NCBI RefSeq assembly: GCF_001792815.1 | Contig: NZ_CP017674.1 | Span: forward strand, 124,001 to 188,000 | From: Microbacterium sp. BH-3-3-3 | GTDB taxonomy: Bacteria; Actinomycetota; Actinomycetes; Actinomycetales; Microbacteriaceae | Length of the DNA stretch: 64,000 nt | Direction of reading: 5' to 3' | Shown: piece by piece, positions 18,928 through 29,450 of the stretch | Position numbering within the stretch: the stretch's first letter is position 1 | Layout of the letters: every line of letters begins with the position of its first letter | Position numbers and translations under genes: made by a program | The notes under the pieces: generated by a model | Seen by the model: only the letters and a program-made list of their open reading frames with translations | Database searches by the model: none | Told to the model about the DNA's origin: nothing

Positions 18928-21501
18928 GTGTCTCAGAATTCCGCACCCGACCCCCGCGAGGGTGGCTTCGACACCCACGCCATCCAGGCGAAGTGGCAGC
19001 GAGCGTGGGCCGACAAAGATCCCTTCCGTGCCGGCGGCGACGATGACACGCGCCCCCGCAAGTACGTGCTGGCGATGTTCCCGTACCCCTCGGGCGACCT
19101 GCACATGGGTCACGCCGAGAACTACCTGTACTCCGACATCGTCGCGCGCTTCTGGCGCCACCGCGGCTACAACGTACTCAACCCCATCGGGTGGGACTCG
19201 TTCGGCCTGCCGGCCGAGAACGCCGCCATCAAGCGCGGCGCCGACCCGGTCGAGTGGACCTACGCGAACATCGCGCAGCAAAAGGAGAGCCTGAAGGACT
19301 ACGGCGTCTCGTTCGACTGGAGCCGGGTGCTGCACACCAGCGACCCCGAGTACTACCGGTGGAACCAGTGGCTGTTCCAGAAGCTGTACGACAAGGGCCT
19401 CGCGTACCGCAAGGACGCCCTCGTCAACTGGGACCCGGTGGATCAGACCGTGCTCGCCAACGAGCAGGTGCTGCCCGACGGCACGAGCGAGCGCAGCGGC
19501 GCCGTCGTGGTCAAGAAGAAGCTGACGCAGTGGTTCCTGCGCATCACCGACTACGCCGACCGCCTGCTCGACGACCTGAACCAGCTCGAGGGCTTCTGGC
19601 CGAGCAAGGTCATCCAGATGCAGCGCAACTGGATCGGACGCTCGATCGGCGCCGACATCGAGTTCGAGATCGAGGGCCGCGCCGAGAAGATCACCGTCTT
19701 CTCGACCCGCCCCGACACGCTGCACGGTGCGACGTTCTTCGTCGTGGCGCCCGAGTCCGACCTCGCGGCCGAGCTCGCGGCATCCGCGGATCAGGGCGTG
19801 CGCGAGAGCTTCGAGGCGTACCTCGCCCAGGTGCAGCGTGCGACCGACATCGAGCGCCAGGCCACCGACCGGCCGAAGACCGGCGTGTTCCTCGGGCATC
19901 ACGCGATCAACCCCGTCAACGGCGAGAAACTTCCGATCTGGGCCGCCGACTACGTGCTCGCCGACTACGGTCACGGTGCCGTCATGGCCGTGCCCGCGCA
20001 CGACCAGCGCGACCTCGACTTCGCCCGCGCCTTCGACCTGCCCGTGCGGGTCGTCGTCGACACCCTCGCACCCGTCACCGGGGCGATCCCCGTCATCGAG
20101 CTCGACGATGACGGCGTGCCGATCGACCCGCTGGGCGACCTCGACGAGACCGACCCGGTGAAGACCGGCGTCGCGCTCACCGGAGATGGCCGCATGGTCA
20201 ACTCGGGTTCGCTGAACGGCTTGTCCAAGCGCCACGCGATCGCCCGCATGATCGAGGAGCTCGAGGCGAAGGGCGTCGGCCGTGCCGCCAAGACGTACCG
20301 CCTGCGCGACTGGCTCATCTCGCGCCAGCGCTACTGGGGCACGCCCATCCCCATGCTGCACGGCGAAGACGGCTCGATCACGCCGGTCCCCGCCGACCAG
20401 CTGCCGGTCACCCTGCCGTCGGTGGAGGGCCTCGACCTGAAGCCCAAGGGCACCTCGCCGCTGGGGGCCGCGACCGAATGGGTCGAGGTCACCGACCCCG
20501 AGACCGGCCAGACGCTGCTGCGCGACCCCGACACGATGGACACCTTCGTCGACAGCTCGTGGTACTACCTGCGCTTCCTGTCGCCGGACAGCTCGACCGA
20601 GGCGTTCTCGGCTCGCGAGGCCAACAAGTGGGGCCCCGTCGACTTCTACATCGGCGGCGTCGAGCACGCCATCCTGCACCTGCTGTACGCGCGGTTCATC
20701 ACCAAGGCGCTGTTCGACATGGGCCTGGTGGAGTTCACCGAGCCGTTCTCGAGCCTCATCAACCAGGGCATGGTCATTCTCGACGGCACCAAGATGTCGA
20801 AGAGCAAGGGCAACCTGGTGCTGTTCCAGGAAGAGCTCGACGCCCACGGTGCCGACGCCCTGCGCGTGGCGCTGGCCTTCGCCGGCCCGGTAGAAGACGA
20901 CAAGGACTGGAACGACGTCTCGACCACGGGGGCGGCGAAGTTCCTCGCCCGCGCCCTGCGCATCGCGCACGACGTCGACAGCGAGACCGACGTGGTGTGG
21001 GCCGAGGGCGACCCCTCGCTCCGCCGCGTCACGCACCGCCTGCTGGCCGAGGCGCCGAACCTCGTCGAGCAGACGAAGTTCAACGTCGTCGTCGCCCGCC
21101 TGATGGAGCTGGTCAACGCCACCCGCAAGGCGATCGACGGAAAGGCCGGCGCGAGCGACCCCGCCGTGCGCGAGGCGGCCGAGGTCATCGCGATGACCCT
21201 CGACCTGTTCGCCCCGCACACCGCCGAAGAGATGTGGCAGACGCTCGGCTACACCGGCTTCGTGGGGCTCGCGACCTGGCGCCAGGCCGACCCGACGCTG
21301 CTGGTCGAAGACACCGTCACCGCCGTCGTGCAGATCGACGGCAAGGTGCGCGCCACCCTCGAGGTGTCGGCCAAGATCGGCGGCGACGAGCTCGAAGCCC
21401 TCGCCCGCGGCGACGAGCGCGTGCTCCGCGCGCTCGGTGAGCGCGAGATCGTGCGCGCGGTCGTGCGTCCGCCGAAGGTGGTCAGCTTCTCGACGAAGTA
21501 G
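18928..21501 (+). CDS. leuS: Leucyl-tRNA synthetase
   Basis: Charges tRNA-Leu. 857 residues from GTG 18928 ([13 protein letters not shown]); a TTG four codons earlier is also open, and neither has a strong ribosome binding site. The HIGH-type motif is [15 protein letters not shown] and the KMSKS loop is [10 protein letters not shown]. The editing domain (with [17 protein letters not shown]) lies between them. A TAACCT hexamer at 18874-18879 is a plausible -10. Terminated by a long hairpin. Confidence 0.97.
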   Translation: MSQNSAPDPREGGFDTHAIQAKWQRAWADKDPFRAGGDDDTRPRKYVLAMFPYPSGDLHMGHAENYLYSDIVARFWRHRGYNVLNPIGWDSFGLPAENAAIKRGADPVEWTYANIAQQKESLKDYGVSFDWSRVLHTSDPEYYRWNQWLFQKLYDKGLAYRKDALVNWDPVDQTVLANEQVLPDGTSERSGAVVVKKKLTQWFLRITDYADRLLDDLNQLEGFWPSKVIQMQRNWIGRSIGADIEFEIEGRAEKITVFSTRPDTLHGATFFVVAPESDLAAELAASADQGVRESFEAYLAQVQRATDIERQATDRPKTGVFLGHHAINPVNGEKLPIWAADYVLADYGHGAVMAVPAHDQRDLDFARAFDLPVRVVVDTLAPVTGAIPVIELDDDGVPIDPLGDLDETDPVKTGVALTGDGRMVNSGSLNGLSKRHAIARMIEELEAKGVGRAAKTYRLRDWLISRQRYWGTPIPMLHGEDGSITPVPADQLPVTLPSVEGLDLKPKGTSPLGAATEWVEVTDPETGQTLLRDPDTMDTFVDSSWYYLRFLSPDSSTEAFSAREANKWGPVDFYIGGVEHAILHLLYARFITKALFDMGLVEFTEPFSSLINQGMVILDGTKMSKSKGNLVLFQEELDAHGADALRVALAFAGPVEDDKDWNDVSTTGAAKFLARALRIAHDVDSETDVVWAEGDPSLRRVTHRLLAEAPNLVEQTKFNVVVARLMELVNATRKAIDGKAGASDPAVREAAEVIAMTLDLFAPHTAEEMWQTLGYTGFVGLATWRQADPTLLVEDTVTAVVQIDGKVRATLEVSAKIGGDELEALARGDERVLRALGEREIVRAVVRPPKVVSFSTK

Positions 21502-21511
21502 CTTCTCGTTC

Positions 21512-21560
21512 CGGATGCCACGTCCCCGGCGCTCCACGGAGCGCGGGGGCGTGGCATCCG
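21512..21560 (+). terminator. Terminator after leuS with paired GGATGCC words
   Basis: Long stem-loop: CGGATGCCACG on the left arm and CGTGGCATCCG on the right, with an inner GCGCTCC/GGAGCGC hairpin. The outer arms again carry GGATGCC and GGCATCC in inverted orientation. A short T-containing stretch follows. Confidence 0.75.
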
Positions 21561-21727
21561 TCGTTCTGATCCGACCGTTCGTCCGCCGGCGGCGACCTCG
21601 GACCGCCGGTCTCGTTCCTCAGGGCATAGGAGACGCCGCTCCTCCCCAGGGAGGCTTTTCGCGCGAGCGTTCACCGATCGCCGTCGGCGCGGCACGGGCG
21701 GGTGGGGGTGCTGCCTACTGTCGCGGT

Positions 21728-22369
21728 GTGACCGAGAACGTCGTCCTCCCCGCCGAGGCCCGGCCTCCCCACGCGGGGGAGCCTCTGCGGGCGCGGGCGC
21801 GGCTGGGGATCGGGGCGGTCGTGGTGCTGGTGCTGCTGGCGTTCGCCGTCACCATCGGGATCGGTATGGTGCGGGGTGCTACCGGGACGGAGGTTGTCGA
21901 GCCCGCCGTGTCGGCGTCGCCCCCCTCGGCCGCCGTCCCGCAGGTCGGTGTCTACGTGCACGTGGCGGGCGCGGTGCGTGAGGCCGGGCTCTACCGGCTC
22001 GAGGTCGGCGACCGCGTCGCCGATGCGGTCGCGCGCGCCGGCGGCTTCGCCGAGGACGCCGCGCGAGACGGGGTGAACCTCGCGCGGCCCGTCGCGGACG
22101 GCGAGCAGATCGTCGTCCCGGTGGCGGGAGCGGAGGTCGCGTCCGGGGGAGCCGCTCCGACCGCGGGAGCCTCCGACGGCCTCGTCGATCTGAACACGGC
22201 GACGCGCGAGCAGCTCGACACGCTCCCGCGGATCGGCCCCGCTCTGGCCGACCGCATCATCGCGTGGCGCGACGAGAACGGCCGCTTCACCAGCGTCGAC
22301 GACCTGTCGTCGATACCGGGGTTCGGCGACAAGATGGTCGAGGCCCTGCGCGATCTGGTGCGGGTGTGA
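21728..22369 (+). CDS. comEA: ComEA-family competence DNA-binding protein
   Basis: Membrane-anchored DNA receptor of the transformation machinery. 213 residues from GTG 21728: a cytoplasmic N-terminus, one transmembrane helix (LGIGAVVVLVLLAFAVTIGIG), an SLBB-type domain (VGVYVHVAGAVREAGLYRLE), a linker and a C-terminal helix-hairpin-helix pair (VDLNTATREQLDTLPRIGPA and FTSVDDLSSIPGFGDKM). TACTGT ends six bases upstream, suggesting a leaderless start. The stop overlaps comEC (GTGA). Confidence 0.94.
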   Translation: MTENVVLPAEARPPHAGEPLRARARLGIGAVVVLVLLAFAVTIGIGMVRGATGTEVVEPAVSASPPSAAVPQVGVYVHVAGAVREAGLYRLEVGDRVADAVARAGGFAEDAARDGVNLARPVADGEQIVVPVAGAEVASGGAAPTAGASDGLVDLNTATREQLDTLPRIGPALADRIIAWRDENGRFTSVDDLSSIPGFGDKMVEALRDLVRV

Positions 22370-24714
22370 GCGAGCGGCGTGCGCTGCGGCGACGGGCACT
22401 CCGGCCGATCTCGGTGGCCGTCACCACCTGGGGCTTCGCGGGGCTCGCCACCGGGCTCCCCGACGCCCGCGTCCTGGCTCTCGTCCTCGCCGCGGGGGCC
22501 GGTCTCGCCGCCCTCGCCTTTCTGGGCAGACGGCACGCGGTCCTCGCCGTCGCCACCATCGCCGTCGCCTGCGCCGCGGCATCCGTATCGAGCGTGGCTT
22601 TCGTGGACGCCGTACGCGAGCAGGTCGACGCCCTGCGGGTGGAGGGCGGCCGGCAGCTCGTGCTCGAGCTCACGGTGACCGGACGTATCGACGGCACCCC
22701 GGACGGCGGGGCGTGGTTCGACGCCGTCGCCACGGAGGTCCGCGCCGGGAGCGTGCAGCTCTCGGGAGACATCCCGGCCCGCATCGGAGTGGATGCCGAG
22801 GGGCGCCGGGCTCTCGCCGAGGCCGCGATGGGCAGCGAGGTAGAGGTCGTCGGTCGCGCTCTGCCCGCCGAGCCGGGAGAGCGGGCGGTGCTCGTCGTCC
22901 GGGCCGAGGAGGTCGCGAGAGCGGCACCGCCGGGCGGGGTCTGGGGGTGGTTGGAAGGGCTCCGCAGCCGCCTCGTCGCATCGACCGACGGACTCCCGCA
23001 GCCCGGTGCCGGCCTCGTGCCGGGCCTCGCGGTGGGCGACACCTCGAGCCTCGACGCGGCGACCGAGACCGCGATGACGGTCTCGTCTCTTTCGCACCTC
23101 ACGGCCGTGTCGGGCGCCAACTGCGTCATCGTGGTCGGGGCGGCCTTCGCCCTGCTCGCCCTCTGCCGCGCACCACGGGGAGCACGTATCGTCGGGGCGC
23201 TGCTCGTGCTCGCCGGCTTCGTCGCGTTGGTCACCCCCGAACCCAGCGTCGTGCGTGCCGCGGCCATGGCATCGGTGGCACTCCTCGCCCTGGCCCTGGG
23301 CAGACCGGCGGTCGGGATCGCCGTGCTGTCGCTGGCGACGACGGTGCTGCTGATCGTCGACCCCTGGCTCTCGAGGTCCGTGGGCTTCGCGCTCTCGGCC
23401 GCGGCCACCGCCGCCCTGCTCGTCCTCGCGCGGCCCCTCGCCGCCGGCCTCGAGCGCTGGATGCCGCGGGCTCTGGCGCTCGCGATCGCCGTGCCGGCCT
23501 CGGCGCAGCTCGTCTGCGGCCCGCTGATCGTGCTGATCGATCCGCACGTGCCGCTCCTGGGCATCGTCGCGAACCTCCTCGCCGATCCGGCGGCCGCCCC
23601 CGCCACCATCGCGGGCGCTCTCGCCGCCATTGCCCCGTTCCCCTGGCTGCAAGACGGGCTCACCGCCCTGGCCTGGATCCCCGCCTCGTGGATCGCCGCT
23701 GTCGCGCACACGACCGCGGGGATCTCGGCGCAGAACATTCCGTGGCCCGACAGCCTGCTCGGCGCCGGGCTGCTCGGGCTTGTCGGCGCCGCCGTGTTCG
23801 TCGCGGTCGTCCGCCCCCGCCGTCTGCCCCGCACCGCAGCCCTCGCCGCCGCGGCTTCCGCCGTCAGTCTCGGCCTGATGCTCGGTCAATCGGCCGTCCG
23901 CACGGTCGCGGGACCGCTCACCGTCCCCGCGCCGTGGCAGGTGGTCATGTGCGACGTGGGGCAGGGCGATGCCACGCTCTGGCGATCCGGAGCGGCCATC
24001 GCGCTCGTCGACACCGGGCCCGACCCGGCGGCGCTCACCGGCTGCCTCGAGAAGTTCGGGGTGGAGCACCTCGACCTCGTCGTGCTGACCCACTTCGACC
24101 TCGACCACGTCGGCGGCGCGGCGGCGGTGCTCGGGCGCACCGACCTCGTGCTCCACGGCCCGACCGACGAGGGCGCCGATCAGCGGCTGCTGGAGCGCTT
24201 CGCCGCCACCGGCGCCTCGCTCACGCAGACGACGGCCGGGATGACCGGCACGCTGGGCGCCACGCGTTGGCAGGCTCTGCACCCGCCGCCGCGAGCGGAG
24301 CCGGGCAATGACGCCAGCGTCGCCCTCGACATCGCCGGCCCCGGCTTCCCCCGCACGGAGATGCTCGGCGATCTGGGCGAGGACGCGCAGGAATCCCTGC
24401 TCCGACGCGCCGACGTGACGCCGGTGCAGGTCGTCAAAGTCGCGCACCACGGCAGCGCCGACCAGGACGCCGACCTCTACCGGCGACTCCACGCGGCGAT
24501 CGGACTGATCGGCGTCGGTGCCGACAACCGCTACGGCCATCCCACGGCATCCCTCCTGTCGATCCTCGAGAGCACGGGCACGACCGTGGGCCGCACGGAT
24601 CGAGACGGGGCTCTCGCCGTGTGGATGGACGAGCAGGGCCGCCTGTCGCTCTGGCGCGAGAACGGTCCCGCCGTCGACAGCGTTCGGAGCCCGACATCGT
24701 CTTCGCCTCGATAG
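22366..24714 (+). CDS. comEC: ComEC/Rec2 DNA-uptake channel with metallo-beta-lactamase domain
   Basis: Polytopic channel that takes single-stranded DNA into the cell. 782 residues: N-terminal helices and an OB-like region, the Competence domain (SHLTAVSGANCVIVVGAAFA) with many transmembrane segments, then a C-terminal MBL domain beginning DVGQGDATLW with the metal motif THFDLDHVGG near residue 575 and VKVAHHGSADQD. It is intact and full-length. Translationally coupled to comEA. Together they suggest that the organism can take up DNA, although pilus genes are not in this window. Confidence 0.94.
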   Translation: MSERRALRRRALRPISVAVTTWGFAGLATGLPDARVLALVLAAGAGLAALAFLGRRHAVLAVATIAVACAAASVSSVAFVDAVREQVDALRVEGGRQLVLELTVTGRIDGTPDGGAWFDAVATEVRAGSVQLSGDIPARIGVDAEGRRALAEAAMGSEVEVVGRALPAEPGERAVLVVRAEEVARAAPPGGVWGWLEGLRSRLVASTDGLPQPGAGLVPGLAVGDTSSLDAATETAMTVSSLSHLTAVSGANCVIVVGAAFALLALCRAPRGARIVGALLVLAGFVALVTPEPSVVRAAAMASVALLALALGRPAVGIAVLSLATTVLLIVDPWLSRSVGFALSAAATAALLVLARPLAAGLERWMPRALALAIAVPASAQLVCGPLIVLIDPHVPLLGIVANLLADPAAAPATIAGALAAIAPFPWLQDGLTALAWIPASWIAAVAHTTAGISAQNIPWPDSLLGAGLLGLVGAAVFVAVVRPRRLPRTAALAAAASAVSLGLMLGQSAVRTVAGPLTVPAPWQVVMCDVGQGDATLWRSGAAIALVDTGPDPAALTGCLEKFGVEHLDLVVLTHFDLDHVGGAAAVLGRTDLVLHGPTDEGADQRLLERFAATGASLTQTTAGMTGTLGATRWQALHPPPRAEPGNDASVALDIAGPGFPRTEMLGDLGEDAQESLLRRADVTPVQVVKVAHHGSADQDADLYRRLHAAIGLIGVGADNRYGHPTASLLSILESTGTTVGRTDRDGALAVWMDEQGRLSLWRENGPAVDSVRSPTSSSPR

Positions 24715-24874
24715 CCGTGCATGCTCCGGTTCAGGTGGCGTCGGTGGCTCGCCGCACCGGGAAAGGAGCCTCGTGACGAACCACGCGGGGCGACGCCCGT
24801 TGCCGCGTCGTCGTCGGGCTTCCGCGCCTCCGTGCCGCGGCTCTGATGTCGGACCCGGTCGGTAGGCTGGGGGA

Positions 24875-25912
24875 GTGACCCCGGCACCCCGACGCTCCGC
24901 CCCCGCGAAGACCAAGTCGGCGATTCCCCAGGTGTCCTGGCGCACTCCTCAGCCCGCGCCCGTCGTGCTGATCTCCGGTCCCGAAGAAGTGTGCGCGGAG
25001 CGCGCGACCGCCGGCATCCGCGCGCTTCTCAAGAGCGAAGACCCGAGCCTCGAGGTCACCGACATCCGCGCCGACGATTACGCCGCCGGCACCTTGCTCG
25101 GCGTCACCTCGCCCTCGCTGTTCGGCGAGCCCCGCCTGGTCCGCGTGAGCGGCGTCGAGAAGTGCAGCGACACCTTCCTCAGTGAAGCCGTGTCGTACCT
25201 CTCGCAGACGCAAGAGGGCGCCACCGTCATCCTGCGCCACACCGGGGCGAGCGTGCGCGGTAAGAAGCTCCTCGACGCCATCCGTGCCGGGCAGGGCGCC
25301 GGCATCGAGATCCCGTGTGCGGCGGTGAAGCGCGACTCCGACCGCTTCGACTTCGCCGTGGGCGAGTTCAAGGCCGCGCACAAGCGCATCGCCCCCGTCG
25401 CCCTCCGCTCCCTGGTCTCGGCGTTCGCCGACGACCTCACCGAGCTCGCCGCCGCGTGCCAGCAGCTCATCGCCGACGTCCCCGGCGACATCGACGAGCG
25501 CATCGTCGAGCGGTACTACGGCGGGCGGGTCGAGACCTCGGCCTTCACGGTCGCCGACACCGCCATCGCCGGGCACTACGGCCCCGCCATGTTGGCGCTG
25601 CGGCACGCGCTGGCATCCGGAGCCGACCCCGTACCCCTCGTGGCCGCGGTCGCGATGAAGCTCCGCACCATGGCCCGGGTCGCCGGAACCCGCGAATCCT
25701 CGTCGGCGGCCGCCCAACGCCTCGGCATGAAGGATTGGCAGGTCGACCGTGCGCGGCGCGACCTGGTCGGGTGGACCGGCAACACCCTCGGCATGGCCAT
25801 CCACGCCACGGCCCGCGCCGACGCCGAGGTGAAGGGCGCGTCGCGCGACGCGGTCTTCGCGCTCGAGCGAATGATCACGATCATCGCCACCCGCGCGCCG
25901 TACGGCGGCTGA
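24875..25912 (+). CDS. holA: DNA polymerase III subunit delta
   Basis: Clamp-loader subunit that opens the beta clamp. 345 residues with VLISGPEEVCAERA at the N-terminus and C-terminal SAAAQRLGMKDWQVDRARR and ERMITIIATRAP, in the place normal for actinobacterial HolA after comEC. TAGGCT at 24863-24868 ends six bases before the GTG, so a leaderless promoter is likely. The 160 bases between comEC and this gene hold nothing else that I can support. Confidence 0.93.
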   Translation: MTPAPRRSAPAKTKSAIPQVSWRTPQPAPVVLISGPEEVCAERATAGIRALLKSEDPSLEVTDIRADDYAAGTLLGVTSPSLFGEPRLVRVSGVEKCSDTFLSEAVSYLSQTQEGATVILRHTGASVRGKKLLDAIRAGQGAGIEIPCAAVKRDSDRFDFAVGEFKAAHKRIAPVALRSLVSAFADDLTELAAACQQLIADVPGDIDERIVERYYGGRVETSAFTVADTAIAGHYGPAMLALRHALASGADPVPLVAAVAMKLRTMARVAGTRESSSAAAQRLGMKDWQVDRARRDLVGWTGNTLGMAIHATARADAEVKGASRDAVFALERMITIIATRAPYGG

Positions 25913-25946
25913 CCGCGCACGGTCGGCTCGCGGGCTATGGGCTCGC

Positions 25947-26188
25947 GGGGCAGCTCCGTGAGCAGGGGAGGGCGTGGGCTGAGCGGAGGACCGGATCGAG
26001 GCCGCGTGTCCTCCGCTCGTCCCTGCACCTCCGCTCGCCACGTTCGTCGGCCCCGCGAGCGCGGCGCCATGCGCAGGTTCGCGGTGCAGGTCTGTGACCA
26101 GGGGAGGGCCCGGGCTCAACGGAGGACCGGATCGAGGCCGCGCGTCCTCCGCTCGCCCCCATCCCTCCGCTCGCCACGCCTCATCGCC
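25947..26188. repeat. Two-copy tandem repeat of about 136 bp
   Basis: Copy 1 starts about 25947 and copy 2 about 26083. Shared blocks include CAGGGGAGGG, GGAGGACCGGATCGAGGCCG and GTCCTCCGCTCG. Each copy can form a 9-bp hairpin, CGGAGGAC...GTCCTCCG. It lies between the convergent holA and rpsT genes and has no supported coding content. Weak similarity may extend left to about 25915. Confidence 0.75.
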
Positions 26189-26259
26189 CCCCGCGCAATC
26201 TGCAGCACGCACCCCCGACGCCCCCTACGCTCTCGCGCCCCCACCCCGAAAACGACGAA

Positions 26260-26286
26260 GCCCGCCCCGCGTGATGCGGGACGGGC
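26260..26286 (-). terminator. Intrinsic terminator of rpsT
   Basis: On the minus strand GCCCGTCCCGC / GCGGGGCGGGC pairs around ATCAC, followed by TTCGTCGTTTTC, 17 bases after the rpsT stop. Confidence 0.88.
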
Positions 26287-26303
26287 TGTCGAAAAGGTGC
26301 GAC

Positions 26304-26564
26304 TCAGAGAGCGGCGACCGACTTCGCGATGGCCGACTTGCGGTTCGCGGCCTGGTTCTGGTGGATGACACCCTTGCTCACGGCCTTGTCGAGCTTCTTG
26401 GTCGCGGTGGCGAGCGCCTTGAGAGCGCCTTCCTTGTCACCGGCCAGCACAGCCTGCTTGGTGCGACGCACGTGCGTCTTCAGCTCGCTCTTGACGGCCT
26501 TGTTGCGCTCGTGCGCCTTGTCGTTGGTCTTGTTGCGCTTGATCTGCGACTTGATATTCGCCAC
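26304..26564 (-). CDS. rpsT: 30S ribosomal protein S20
   Basis: Primary 16S rRNA-binding protein of the small subunit. 86 residues from GTG 26564 ([20 protein letters not shown]), highly basic and ending AIAKSVAAL; length and N-terminus are normal. It is convergent to holA and has its own terminator. The upstream in-frame extension to 26669 is not expected to be translated. Confidence 0.97.
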   Translation of the reverse strand: MANIKSQIKRNKTNDKAHERNKAVKSELKTHVRRTKQAVLAGDKEGALKALATATKKLDKAVSKGVIHQNQAANRKSAIAKSVAAL

Positions 26565-26681
26565 GTCGACGGTCTTTCGTTTGAAGTGAATATGGAAGAG
26601 CCGGGCGAGCGGTAGAGGGACGCTGCACCGGCATCGTGGAGGTCGGGAAAAACCCCACACGCAAGCCAAGGACCAACTGTA

Positions 26682-27404
26682 TCAGGTCGCCGCCTCGACG
26701 GTGGTGAGCGCCACGTCGACCAGCGCGTTGAACACGCGGGGCCGCATCGCCGTCACCAGGTGCGTGGTGCGGGGGACGACGATCAACTCGGCCTCGCGCG
26801 CCACCGACACGAACAGCTTCTCGTTGGCGCGCAGTTGATCCCACTGCCCGTTGATGAACCACAGCGGAACCTCGATGCGGCGCAGCGACGCCAGAAGGTC
26901 GAGCACCGACAGGCTCGCCAGGGCGGTGTCCTGCGCCTCGAAGGCGTATCCGCCCGCGCCGAAGTCGGGCCGCGTCTCGGGTGGGAGTGTGCGGTCGAGC
27001 ACGCGGTTGGTGAGCCCCAGGCCGCGGTCGGGCAGGCTGTCGAACCGCCGCGCGAGGAAGCGGTAGGCCGCGAGGCCCACACCCCGCGGGATCGAGGTGC
27101 ACGATGCGGCGATGAACGCCGCAACCGGCGGCGGGTCTTCGCGCCCGACGTACTCGATGCACAGCAACCCGCCCATCGAATGGCCCACGAGCAGCACGGG
27201 GCCGCGGGTCGCGGCATCCTGCACCGCCCGGTCGATGGTGGCGAACGCCTCGTCGAGAGTGAACTCCTCGCCGCGGCGGGTGCCGTGTCCGGGCAGGTCG
27301 ACGGCGACGGCCGGGTTGCCGCGCTCCTCGAGGTGGGCGAGCTGCGCGCGCCACATCGTCGCCGAGGTGCGGATACCGTGCACGAACACGACCTGGACCG
27401 TCAT
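26682..27404 (-). CDS. Alpha/beta-fold hydrolase
   Basis: 240 residues with the usual alpha/beta hydrolase order: FVHGIRTSATMW (oxyanion HG), VDLPGHGTR, the nucleophile elbow LLVGHSMGGLL, FINGQWDQL with the likely acid, and RTTHLVT with the likely catalytic His. The substrate is not predictable. On the minus strand TACCCT ends seven bases before the ATG. It is divergent from lepA; the 179 bp between them contains only promoter sequence that I can recognise. Confidence 0.9.
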   Translation of the reverse strand: MTVQVVFVHGIRTSATMWRAQLAHLEERGNPAVAVDLPGHGTRRGEEFTLDEAFATIDRAVQDAATRGPVLLVGHSMGGLLCIEYVGREDPPPVAAFIAASCTSIPRGVGLAAYRFLARRFDSLPDRGLGLTNRVLDRTLPPETRPDFGAGGYAFEAQDTALASLSVLDLLASLRRIEVPLWFINGQWDQLRANEKLFVSVAREAELIVVPRTTHLVTAMRPRVFNALVDVALTTVEAAT

Positions 27405-27583
27405 GGCATCCAGGGTAGAAGCCGTTCGCTACCGACCGGCTGTGCGTCCGCGTCCCCCAGGCGCCGCGCGGCACGCTCCCGCGCATGGAACGGGTGTTCA
27501 CGACCCGCGGGGGACATCCGGATGCCGTACCCCGGGCATCCGCGGACGGCGATGTCGGCGCGCCACCGTAGAATCGACGGAAC

Positions 27584-29428
27584 ATGTCACCGCGCGCCCT
27601 GAAGCCCCTCGAGCCGTCTGCCACTCCGCCGGAGCAGATCCGCAACTTCTGCATCATCGCTCACATCGACCACGGCAAGTCGACGTTGGCCGACCGCATG
27701 CTGCAGATCACCGGCGTCGTCAGCGACCGCGATATGCGGGCGCAGTACCTCGACCGCATGGACATCGAGCGTGAGCGCGGCATCACGATCAAGTCGCAGG
27801 CGGTGCGGATGCCGTGGGCCACCGCCGACGGCACGTTCGCCCTCAACATGATCGACACGCCCGGCCACGTCGACTTCACGTACGAGGTCAGCCGCTCGCT
27901 CGCCGCGTGCGAGGGAGCGATCCTGCTCGTGGATGCGGCGCAGGGCATCGAGGCGCAGACGCTGGCGAACCTCTATCTCGCACTCGAGAACGATCTGACG
28001 ATCATCCCCGTGCTGAACAAGATCGACCTGCCGGCCGCCGACCCCGAGAAGTACGCGGCCGAGCTCGCCGGCCTCATCGGCGGCAAGCCCGAAGACGTGC
28101 TGCGCGTGAGCGGCAAGACCGGCATGGGCGTCGAAGAGCTGCTCGACCTCATCGTCGACCAGATCCCCGCCCCGGTCGGCAAGCCCGACGCCCCGGCACG
28201 CGCCATGATCTTCGACTCGGTCTACGACGCCTACCGCGGCGTGGTCACGTACGTGCGCATGATCGACGGCTCGCTGCAGCCGCGCGAGCGCATCCAGATG
28301 ATGTCGACCACCGCGACGCACGAGCTGCTCGAGATCGGTGTGTCGAGCCCCGAGCCCGTGCCCACGCGCGGTCTCGGCGTCGGCGAGGTCGGCTACCTCA
28401 TCACCGGTGTGAAAGACGTGCGCCAGTCGAAGGTCGGCGACACGATCACGACGCACCGCAAGCCCGCCACCCAGGCGCTGCCCGGGTACACCGATCCGAA
28501 GCCCATGGTCTTCTCGGGTATCTACCCCATCGACGGCAGCGACTACGCCGAGCTGCGCGAAGCCCTCGACAAACTCAAGCTGTCCGATGCGTCGCTGCAG
28601 TACGAGCCCGAGACCTCGGTCGCGCTGGGCTTCGGCTTCCGCGCCGGGTTCCTCGGCCTGCTGCACCTCGAGATCATCACCGAGCGCCTCTCGCGGGAGT
28701 TCGGTCTCGACCTCATCACCACCGCCCCGTCGGTGACCTACGAGGTCACCACCGACACGGGCGACACCGTCTCGGTCACCAACCCCAGCGAGTACCCCGA
28801 CGGTCGCGTCGCCTCGGTCTCGGAGCCGATCGTCAAGGTCGGCATCCTGCTGCCCAAGGACTACGTCGGCACCGTGATGGAACTCTGCCAGTCGCGCCGC
28901 GGAACGCTCCTGGGCATGGACTACCTCAGCGAGGACCGCGTCGAGCTGCGGTACCACATGCCCCTCGGCGAGATCGTGTTCGACTTCTTCGACCACCTCA
29001 AGTCGCGCACGCAGGGCTACGCGAGCCTCGACTACGAACCCGCCGGTCAGCAGAGCGCCGACCTCGTGAAGGTCGACATCCTGCTGCAGGGCGACAAGGT
29101 CGACGCGTTCAGCTCGATCGTGCACCGCGAGAAGGCATACGCCTACGGCACGCTCATGGCCGAGCGCCTGCGCAAACTCATTCCGCGCCAGCAGTTCGAG
29201 GTGCCCATCCAGGCCGCGATCGGTGCCCGCATCATCGCGCGCGAGACGATCCGCGCCATCCGCAAGGACGTCCTCGCGAAGTGCTACGGCGGTGACATCA
29301 CCCGAAAGCGCAAGCTGCTCGAGAAGCAGAAAGAGGGCAAGAAGCGCATGAAGATGGTGGGCCGCGTCGAGGTGCCGCAGGAAGCCTTCATCGCCGCCCT
29401 CTCGGGCGACGTCGAGGCCAAGAAGTAA
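27584..29428 (+). CDS. lepA: Elongation factor 4 (LepA)
   Basis: Ribosomal GTPase that acts on stalled or misassembled elongation complexes. 614 residues: [20 protein letters not shown] (G1), [15 protein letters not shown] switch ([14 protein letters not shown]), [14 protein letters not shown], and the LepA-specific C-terminal domain ([20 protein letters not shown]). TAGAAT at 27569-27574 ends nine bases before the ATG. First gene of the block that continues to hemW and hrcA. Confidence 0.98.
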   Translation: MSPRALKPLEPSATPPEQIRNFCIIAHIDHGKSTLADRMLQITGVVSDRDMRAQYLDRMDIERERGITIKSQAVRMPWATADGTFALNMIDTPGHVDFTYEVSRSLAACEGAILLVDAAQGIEAQTLANLYLALENDLTIIPVLNKIDLPAADPEKYAAELAGLIGGKPEDVLRVSGKTGMGVEELLDLIVDQIPAPVGKPDAPARAMIFDSVYDAYRGVVTYVRMIDGSLQPRERIQMMSTTATHELLEIGVSSPEPVPTRGLGVGEVGYLITGVKDVRQSKVGDTITTHRKPATQALPGYTDPKPMVFSGIYPIDGSDYAELREALDKLKLSDASLQYEPETSVALGFGFRAGFLGLLHLEIITERLSREFGLDLITTAPSVTYEVTTDTGDTVSVTNPSEYPDGRVASVSEPIVKVGILLPKDYVGTVMELCQSRRGTLLGMDYLSEDRVELRYHMPLGEIVFDFFDHLKSRTQGYASLDYEPAGQQSADLVKVDILLQGDKVDAFSSIVHREKAYAYGTLMAERLRKLIPRQQFEVPIQAAIGARIIARETIRAIRKDVLAKCYGGDITRKRKLLEKQKEGKKRMKMVGRVEVPQEAFIAALSGDVEAKK

Positions 29429-29450
29429 CGACCGATTCGAGAGGAAGATC

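Noticed and set aside
18922..21537. 871-codon open frame antisense to leuS
   Set aside because: Runs exactly opposite leuS and has no recognisable protein content; GC-driven lack of stops.
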